NCBI GenBank assembly: GCA_963719285.1
Contig: CAVRBO010000003.1
Span: 186,001-250,000 of the forward strand
Direction of reading: 5' to 3'
Length of the DNA: 64,000 bases
Source of the DNA: C-114 sp963719285
GTDB lineage: Bacteria > Chloroflexota > Limnocylindria > Limnocylindrales > CSP1-4
Positions within the stretch are counted from its first letter, which is position 1. Every line of letters starts with the position of its first letter. Of this stretch, positions 59,429-64,000 are shown piece by piece. The position numbers were made by a program, and so were the translations under genes. The notes below the pieces were generated by a model. That model made no database searches, had not been told where the DNA came from, and saw only the letters and a list, made by a program, of their open reading frames with translations.

Positions 59429-60655
59429 ATGAGAGGCGCTCGGCTGGGTATCGCGATCGTGCTCGTCATCGCGGTCGCCGTCGGCCTGGTCGTCGTGCGG
59501 GCCGCGACGACCCCGCCCACGGCGTCGCCCGCACCGTCGACGAGCGCGCTCGCTCCCGGCTCACCATCGGGCTCGGCCACGGGTACCGCGCCGTCATCGA
59601 GCCAGGTCGGCGGGGCCACCCCGAGCCCGAGCGAGGGGGCGTCGACGCCCGGCTCGTCGGCCGACACGGCCACCCTCAGGCGGCTCATCGGCCAGAAGCT
59701 CGTCGTGCGGATGGACGGCACCACGCCGAGCGCGGACCTGCTCGGTCGGATCGGGCGCGGCGAGATCGGTGGGGTCATCCTGTTCGGCCCGAACGTCACG
59801 ACGCGCGCGGCTTTGGCCGCGCTGACCGCGCGCCTGGCGAGTGCGGCGGAGGCGGGCGGCCAGCCCACGTTCATCGTCGCGATCGACCAGGAGGGCGGCT
59901 CCATCAAGCGGCTCCGGTGGGCCCCGCCCACGATGTCGCCACCCCAGATGGGGACGAACGGCGACCCGGCCGTCGCGCGCGACCAGGGCGAGCGCACCGG
60001 GGTCGCCCTCGCGGAGCTGGGCGTCAACGTCGACCTTGCCCCCGTGGCGGACGTGCCGAGCTCGAAGGCCTCGTTCATGTACCAGGACGGCCGGACGTTC
60101 TCGTTCGATCCTGCCGTCACGGCCGAGCTCGCCGGCGCCTTCGCGGACGGGCTCGAGTCGGGCGGCGTCGTCCCGTCGATGAAGCACTTCCCGGGGATCG
60201 GCCTGGCGGCCCGGAACACCGACGCGTACGTGGTCGCGATCGGCGGGAAGAAGACGCGCCTCGACCCCGGACTCCTGCCGTACCGGACGGCGATCGGCAA
60301 CGGCATCCCGCTCATCATGCTGTCGAACGCCACGTACAACGCGTACGACACGGTCAACGGCGCGGGCTGGTCGCCGGCGATCGCGGAGGGCCTGTTGCGG
60401 ACCGAGCTCGGCTTCCGGGGCGTGACGATCACCGACTCGCTCGACGGCACGGCCCACGCCCGCAAGGTCGCAACGAAGTCGCTGGCGGTGCTCGCGGCAC
60501 GGGCGGGCACGGACCTGCTCCTGATCACGGGCTCCGAGTCGACCTCGCGGACCGTCTTCTCGACCCTGCTGACCGCCGCCCGGGCCGGGACGATCCCGAT
60601 CGCGACGCTCCAGGCCTCGTACGACCGGATCCTCGCCCTGAAGGCCGGACTCTGA
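59429..60655 (+). CDS. GH3-family (NagZ-like) membrane-anchored protein, catalytic dyad altered
   Basis: 408 residues from the ATG at 59429. An N-terminal transmembrane anchor is at ~6-27 and a Ser/Pro/Thr/Gly linker at ~30-80. The GH3 barrel then has GEIGGVILFGPNV, FIVAIDQEGGSIKRL, and VVPSMKHFPGIGLAARNTD. The nucleophile Asp is in TITDSLDG. NagZ-type GH3 enzymes carry KHFPGHG..D(S/T)H with a catalytic Asp-His pair; here the His positions are Ile and Asp, so the acid/base dyad is missing. It may be inactive, binding, or use other residues. TATGAT lies 6 bases before the ATG, again leaderless. It is not coupled to the preceding operon. Confidence 0.8.
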   Translation: MRGARLGIAIVLVIAVAVGLVVVRAATTPPTASPAPSTSALAPGSPSGSATGTAPSSSQVGGATPSPSEGASTPGSSADTATLRRLIGQKLVVRMDGTTPSADLLGRIGRGEIGGVILFGPNVTTRAALAALTARLASAAEAGGQPTFIVAIDQEGGSIKRLRWAPPTMSPPQMGTNGDPAVARDQGERTGVALAELGVNVDLAPVADVPSSKASFMYQDGRTFSFDPAVTAELAGAFADGLESGGVVPSMKHFPGIGLAARNTDAYVVAIGGKKTRLDPGLLPYRTAIGNGIPLIMLSNATYNAYDTVNGAGWSPAIAEGLLRTELGFRGVTITDSLDGTAHARKVATKSLAVLAARAGTDLLLITGSESTSRTVFSTLLTAARAGTIPIATLQASYDRILALKAGL

Positions 60656-61141
60656 CGGGCCGCCCGGGAAGGTCCTCGCGGCCCATGGCCGTGGGTGCAT
60701 AAGACGGTTGGCACCGGCCCCGGCCGTGCAGGGCCGCCCGGGACGGTCCTCGCGGCCCATGGCCGTAGGTGCATAAGACGGCTGGCCCCGGCCCCGGTCG
60801 TGCAGGGCCGTCCGAGGACGGGTCCTCGCGGCTCATGGCCGTAGGTGCATAGGCGCTACGATCTCGCCCCGTTCGTGCAGGGCCGTCCGAGAATGAGGTC
60901 CGCGGCGCCCACCTCGCCGGCGCTCGATATGCACCTAGGGCCATAAGGTTCGGGAGGGTGTCCGACCGGTTCGCGCTGGGATCGGGGAGGTCGACCGGGT
61001 GTGCCCCGATGGCCGCCGAGGGCCGCGATGTGGGACGATACCGCGCGACGCGACCCGAGCCGCCCGATGTCCCGGGCCGCCCGCACACCACCAGGACCGC
61101 GGGCCGATCGAGGGGCCGGCCCGCCCTCTGAGGAGTCGAGG
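60656..61141. other. Gene-free spacer with dispersed repeat array
   Basis: 486 bases. The first ~290 hold the repeat array (60657-60945); the rest (60946-61141) is the leader region of glyA with no recognised riboswitch. No coding frame is convincing. Confidence 0.6.
60657..60945. repeat. Array of a dispersed palindromic repeat (three direct units and one inverted end)
   Basis: The core ATGGCCGT(G/A)GGTGCATA lies at 60685-60701, 60759-60775 and 60835-60851, 74 and 76 bases apart. The inverted core TATGCACCTAGGGCCAT is at 60928-60944. Each unit also carries CGTGCAGGGCCG(C/T)CCG. A partial unit begins directly after the GH3 stop codon. The core is shared with the repeat at 14742-14819. Confidence 0.85.
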
Positions 61142-62470
61142 TTGACCACGACCACACCGTCGGGCCTCGGCTGGGCCCGGATCGCCGATGTCGACCCGGA
61201 GCTCTGGGCGGCCATGGAGGGCGAACGCCACCGCCAGCACGACAAGATCGAGCTCATCGCGTCGGAGAACTACGTGTTCGCGGCCGTGATGGAGGCCCAG
61301 GGCAGCTGGCTGACCAACAAGTACGCCGAGGGGCTGCCGGGCAAGCGCTACTACGGTGGCTGCGAGTTCGTGGACGTCGCCGAGCGGCTGGCCCAGGAAC
61401 GTGCCCTGCGGCTCTTCCCGGGGTCCGAGCACGTGAACGTGCAACCCCACAGCGGCGCCCAGGCGAACATGGCCGTGTACATGTCGACCTGCAGCCCGGG
61501 CGACCGCATCCTGGGCATGAGCCTGGCCCACGGCGGCCATCTCACCCACGGCATGGCCCTCAACTTCAGCGGGCGGTACTTCGAGGTCCACGGCTACGGC
61601 GTCCGCCAGGACACGGAGCGGATCGACTACGACGCGCTCGAGGCCCAGGCGAAAGAGGTCCGCCCGAAGCTCATCATCGCCGGCGCCTCCGCCTACCCGC
61701 GCATCATCGACTTCCCGCGAATGGCCGATATCGCCCACTCGGTGGGGGCGCTGCTGTGGGTCGACATGGCCCACATCGCCGGGCTGGTGACGGCCGGCCT
61801 CCACCCCAGCCCGTTCCCGCACGCGGACCTCGTCACGACGACGACCCACAAGACGCTTCGCGGAGCGAGAGGCGGGCTCATCTTCAGCCGCCGGAGCCTC
61901 CCCGACGGGATCGACCCGGCCGACTATCCCATGGTCAAGCCCGACCTCGGCGCGACGATCGACCGGAGCGTCTTCCCGGGCGTGCAGGGCGGGCCGCTCA
62001 TGCACGTCATCGCCGCCAAGGCCGTGGGCTTCCAGTTCAACCTCGGCGACGAGTACCGCCACGACCAGCAGCGGACCATCGACAACGCCCAGGTCCTCGC
62101 TGACACGCTCGCGTCCCAGGGCGCCCGCCTGGTCAGTGGCGGGACGGACAACCACCTCATGCTCGTCGACGTGACCCCGCTCGGTGTCACCGGGCGCGAG
62201 GCCGAGCACCTCCTCGACGAGATCGGCGTGACCGTCAACAAGAACGCCATCCCGTTCGACCAGAACCCCCCCAACATCGCGTCGGGGATCCGGGTGGGGA
62301 CGCCGGCCGTGACGACCCGGGGATTCGGCACGGACGAGATGCGGGCCATCGGCCGGATCATCGTCTCGGCGATCGCCTCGCGTGCCGAGCCCGCGGAGCA
62401 GGCCCGCCTGGCCGCCGAGGTTCGCGAGATCGTGAACCAGTTCCCCGTTCCGGGGCTCGCCCGCGCATGA
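61142..62470 (+). CDS. glyA: Serine hydroxymethyltransferase
   Basis: 442 residues from a TTG at 61142, which has GAGGAG 6 bases before it and is the only start giving the normal N-terminus. PLP enzyme motifs: HDKIELIASENYVFAAVMEAQGS, TNKYAEGLPGKRYYGGCEFVD, and the PLP-Lys motif VTTTTHKTLRGARGG (Lys in THKT). It makes glycine and methylene-tetrahydrofolate from serine. The stop overlaps the next ATG. An internal ATG at Met24 would remove a conserved part. Confidence 0.96.
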   Translation: MTTTTPSGLGWARIADVDPELWAAMEGERHRQHDKIELIASENYVFAAVMEAQGSWLTNKYAEGLPGKRYYGGCEFVDVAERLAQERALRLFPGSEHVNVQPHSGAQANMAVYMSTCSPGDRILGMSLAHGGHLTHGMALNFSGRYFEVHGYGVRQDTERIDYDALEAQAKEVRPKLIIAGASAYPRIIDFPRMADIAHSVGALLWVDMAHIAGLVTAGLHPSPFPHADLVTTTTHKTLRGARGGLIFSRRSLPDGIDPADYPMVKPDLGATIDRSVFPGVQGGPLMHVIAAKAVGFQFNLGDEYRHDQQRTIDNAQVLADTLASQGARLVSGGTDNHLMLVDVTPLGVTGREAEHLLDEIGVTVNKNAIPFDQNPPNIASGIRVGTPAVTTRGFGTDEMRAIGRIIVSAIASRAEPAEQARLAAEVREIVNQFPVPGLARA

Positions 62471-63744
62471 GGTTCGCGCCGGGAGTCGGGTCGGCGCTGC
62501 CGTTCCTCGTCGGCACCCTGCTCCTCGCGGCGATCCTGGCCTTCGTCCTGACCCCGCTCGTCCGCGGCCTGGCCCATCGGCTGGGCATGGTCGACCATCC
62601 CGATGAGCGCCGGGTCAATACCAGCCCGGTACCCCGCGGCGGGGGCATCGCGGTCGCGGTCGCCTGCCTCGCGGCCAGCGTCGTCTTCCTGGTGGTCAAC
62701 GAGCAGACCGGGTCGACGATCCGGCCCCCGGGCACCATCGGCACGACCGAGCTCATCGCCCTCCTGGTCGGCGGCGTCCTGGCGACCGTCATCGGATCGC
62801 TCGACGACACGTTCCAGCTCCGCGCGCGCTACCAGCTCGCCGGCCAGGTCTTCCTGGCGGTCGGGGCCATCCTGCTCGGCGCGACCCCGGACCAGATCTC
62901 GAGCCCGTTCGGCGACACCGTGGACATGAGCGGCCTCGTCGGCGCCGGCTTCGCCCTGCTGTTCATCCTGGGGATGGTCAACAGCATCAACTTCATCGAC
63001 GGGCTGGACGGGCTCTCGTCGGGCATCGGGCTCATCGCCGCCCTGACCCTCGGCCTCATCAGCCTGACGACGGCGGTGGGCAACGGGTTCGGCCAACCGT
63101 TCGTGGCGGTCCTGTGCTTCGCGCTGGTGGGGGCCCTGGCCGGCTTCCTGCGCTGGAACTTCTTCCCGGCCACGGTCTTCGTCGGCACGAGCGGCGTCCT
63201 GTTCGTTGGCTACACGCTGGCGATCCTGTCGATCCTGGGCACGGCCAAGGTCGCGGTCGCGATGCTCGTCCTGGGCGTGCCGATCATCGACACGTTCTGG
63301 ATCATCGTCCGGCGGGTGGCCGCCCGGCGCTCGCCGTTCGCCCCGGACCGTGGCCACATCCATCACCGGCTGCTGGACCTGGGCCTCAGCCACCTCCAGA
63401 CCGTGATCCTCATCTACGCGATCTGCATCGTCCTGGGGTTGATGGCGCTGTTCCTGCCGGTCAGCGCGCAGCTCGTGGCGTTCGTCGCGCTGACGCTGGT
63501 CACCGGGCTCGTGTTCTTCGTCCTCACCCGCCGCTCCGTCGACAGCTCGACCAGGGCGTCCAAAGCCAAGGCGGCGCTCAAAGCCGTTCCGATGGCCTCG
63601 CCGGTCGGGGAGCCAACCGCCGTCGGACCCGGGCACGCGACCGGTCCGTCGGATCCGCCCATCGCCCGGGCCCCGGCGGAGGCCGCCGACCCGGAAGCGG
63701 CCAAGCCCCGCGATCCCGCGCTCTCCCCGCCCGGCCGGCGCTGA
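62467..63744 (+). CDS. Undecaprenyl-phosphate N-acetylglucosaminyl 1-phosphate transferase (WecA/TagO family)
   Basis: 425 residues with ~11 transmembrane helices. Catalytic motifs: DHPDERRVNTSPVPRGGGIAV, IGSLDDTFQLRARYQL (DDxxxL), NSINFIDGLDGLSSG (MraY/WecA Asp motif) and RGHIHHRLLDLG (HIHHR). A Pro/Ala-rich cytosolic tail of ~70 residues follows. It starts the lipid-linked sugar carrier for teichoic acid, polysaccharide or glycoprotein synthesis. The ATG overlaps the glyA stop (ATGA). The acceptor and sugar are inferred from family. Confidence 0.92.
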   Translation: MRFAPGVGSALPFLVGTLLLAAILAFVLTPLVRGLAHRLGMVDHPDERRVNTSPVPRGGGIAVAVACLAASVVFLVVNEQTGSTIRPPGTIGTTELIALLVGGVLATVIGSLDDTFQLRARYQLAGQVFLAVGAILLGATPDQISSPFGDTVDMSGLVGAGFALLFILGMVNSINFIDGLDGLSSGIGLIAALTLGLISLTTAVGNGFGQPFVAVLCFALVGALAGFLRWNFFPATVFVGTSGVLFVGYTLAILSILGTAKVAVAMLVLGVPIIDTFWIIVRRVAARRSPFAPDRGHIHHRLLDLGLSHLQTVILIYAICIVLGLMALFLPVSAQLVAFVALTLVTGLVFFVLTRRSVDSSTRASKAKAALKAVPMASPVGEPTAVGPGHATGPSDPPIARAPAEAADPEAAKPRDPALSPPGRR

Positions 63745-63823
63745 TCGGCGCCGGACGGTGGCGCCTACTGCCGGCAGACCCCCTGTCGGACCGAGCCCAA
63801 ACGCCCCAGGAGGATCACCCGTC

Positions 63824-64000
63824 GTGAGCGACCGGAGCGACGACACGATCGACCCGCCGCCCGACCGGGGTCCGGCCTGCGCCTGTCCGACCGACGACCG
63901 GATCGCCCGCCACTTCGACGCCAAGGCCGCAGATCGGCTGGCCAGGGGCCGGGCCGACGACATGGTCGCCGTGTCGCAGCGCCTGCTGGCCGCGCTCCTC
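63824..64000 (+). CDS. Start of an unidentified gene (3' end outside window)
   Basis: A GTG at 63824 follows AGGAGG by 10 bases and is open to the end of the window (59 codons). The N-terminus is acidic and Pro-rich with CACP, then IARHFDAKAADRLARGRADDMVAVSQRLLAALL. The HFDxKA..L pattern resembles the start of some class I SAM-dependent methyltransferases, but too little is present to name it. Confidence 0.5.
   Translation, partial: MSDRSDDTIDPPPDRGPACACPTDDRIARHFDAKAADRLARGRADDMVAVSQRLLAALL

Noticed and set aside
60657..60945. CRISPR array
   Set aside because: The 17-base cores look like direct repeats with ~58-base spacers, but the spacers are themselves nearly identical and one core is inverted. 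It is a tandem/palindromic repeat.

Overview
The window is a contiguous piece of a very GC-rich bacterial chromosome. GTG starts and 4-base stop/start overlaps (GTGA or ATGA) are the rule. The gene content is a high-GC, F420-using, single-membrane type: FtsE/FtsX, MreD-PBP2-RodA, a DUF1385 protein next to prfA-prmC, a DUF2344 protein before rplU-rpmA, and a Ddn-type deazaflavin enzyme. This suggests an uncultured Chloroflexota (Limnocylindria/Ellin6529-like) or a related lineage. The placement is inferred from gene content and was not computed.

Layout. 1-5.9 kb: end of a LuxR regulator, a DUF4386 membrane protein, a deazaflavin nitroreductase, and a TetR-controlled ABC exporter. 6.1-8.1 kb (-): a secreted ice-binding-domain protein with a long Pro/Thr repeat stalk. 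8.4-16.6 kb (-): tmRNA, ftsZ, a GT87-like membrane protein, a proline racemase-family enzyme, smpB, a 16-codon small ORF, an S41 protease, ftsX and ftsE. 17.4-25.5 kb (-): an acetyltransferase, prfB with a programmed frameshift, a Cys-rich small protein, a DUF218 protein, secA, and prs with two small trailing genes. 25.6-33.5 kb (-): gyrA, alkD-like, thioesterase, gyrB, parB and parA, with three parS-like sites, so the origin of replication is probably not far away. 33.7-37.4 kb (+): mreD-mrdA-rodA. 37.5-39.5 kb (-): an antiporter and a J-domain protein. 39.6-46.6 kb (+): a translation block with DUF2344, rplU, rpmA, rpmE, DUF1385, prfA, prmC, a HAD phosphatase and the Sua5/YrdC gene. 46.7-48.7 kb (-): three membrane proteins. 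48.9-59.4 kb (+): one sugar-catabolism operon with a GH4 alpha-galactosidase, an ABC importer, a GntR regulator, an AgaS-like SIS isomerase, an amidohydrolase, a LacD-like aldolase and two PfkB kinases. 59.4-64 kb (+): a GH3 protein, glyA, a WecA/TagO-type transferase and the start of an unknown gene.

How it works together. tmRNA, SmpB, RF1, RF2, PrmC, L21, L27, L31 and the threonylcarbamoyl-adenylate enzyme form a translation-quality set. FtsZ, FtsEX, MreD, PBP2, RodA and the lipid-linked sugar transferase serve envelope growth and division. The 49-59 kb operon can be read as import of an alpha-galactoside or galactosamine-type sugar and its breakdown through tagatose phosphates.

The most unusual signals are: a dispersed palindromic repeat with copies at 14.7 kb and 60.7-60.9 kb; a possible membrane-anchored form of FtsZ; a 16-codon ORF behind a near-perfect Shine-Dalgarno sequence; an eight-cysteine protein coupled to prfB; a recurring TANNNT-like hexamer 6-7 bases before start codons (leaderless transcription); and several GC-rich spacer repeats, each with its own unit. 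No tRNA, rRNA, CRISPR array, insertion sequence or prophage was seen.
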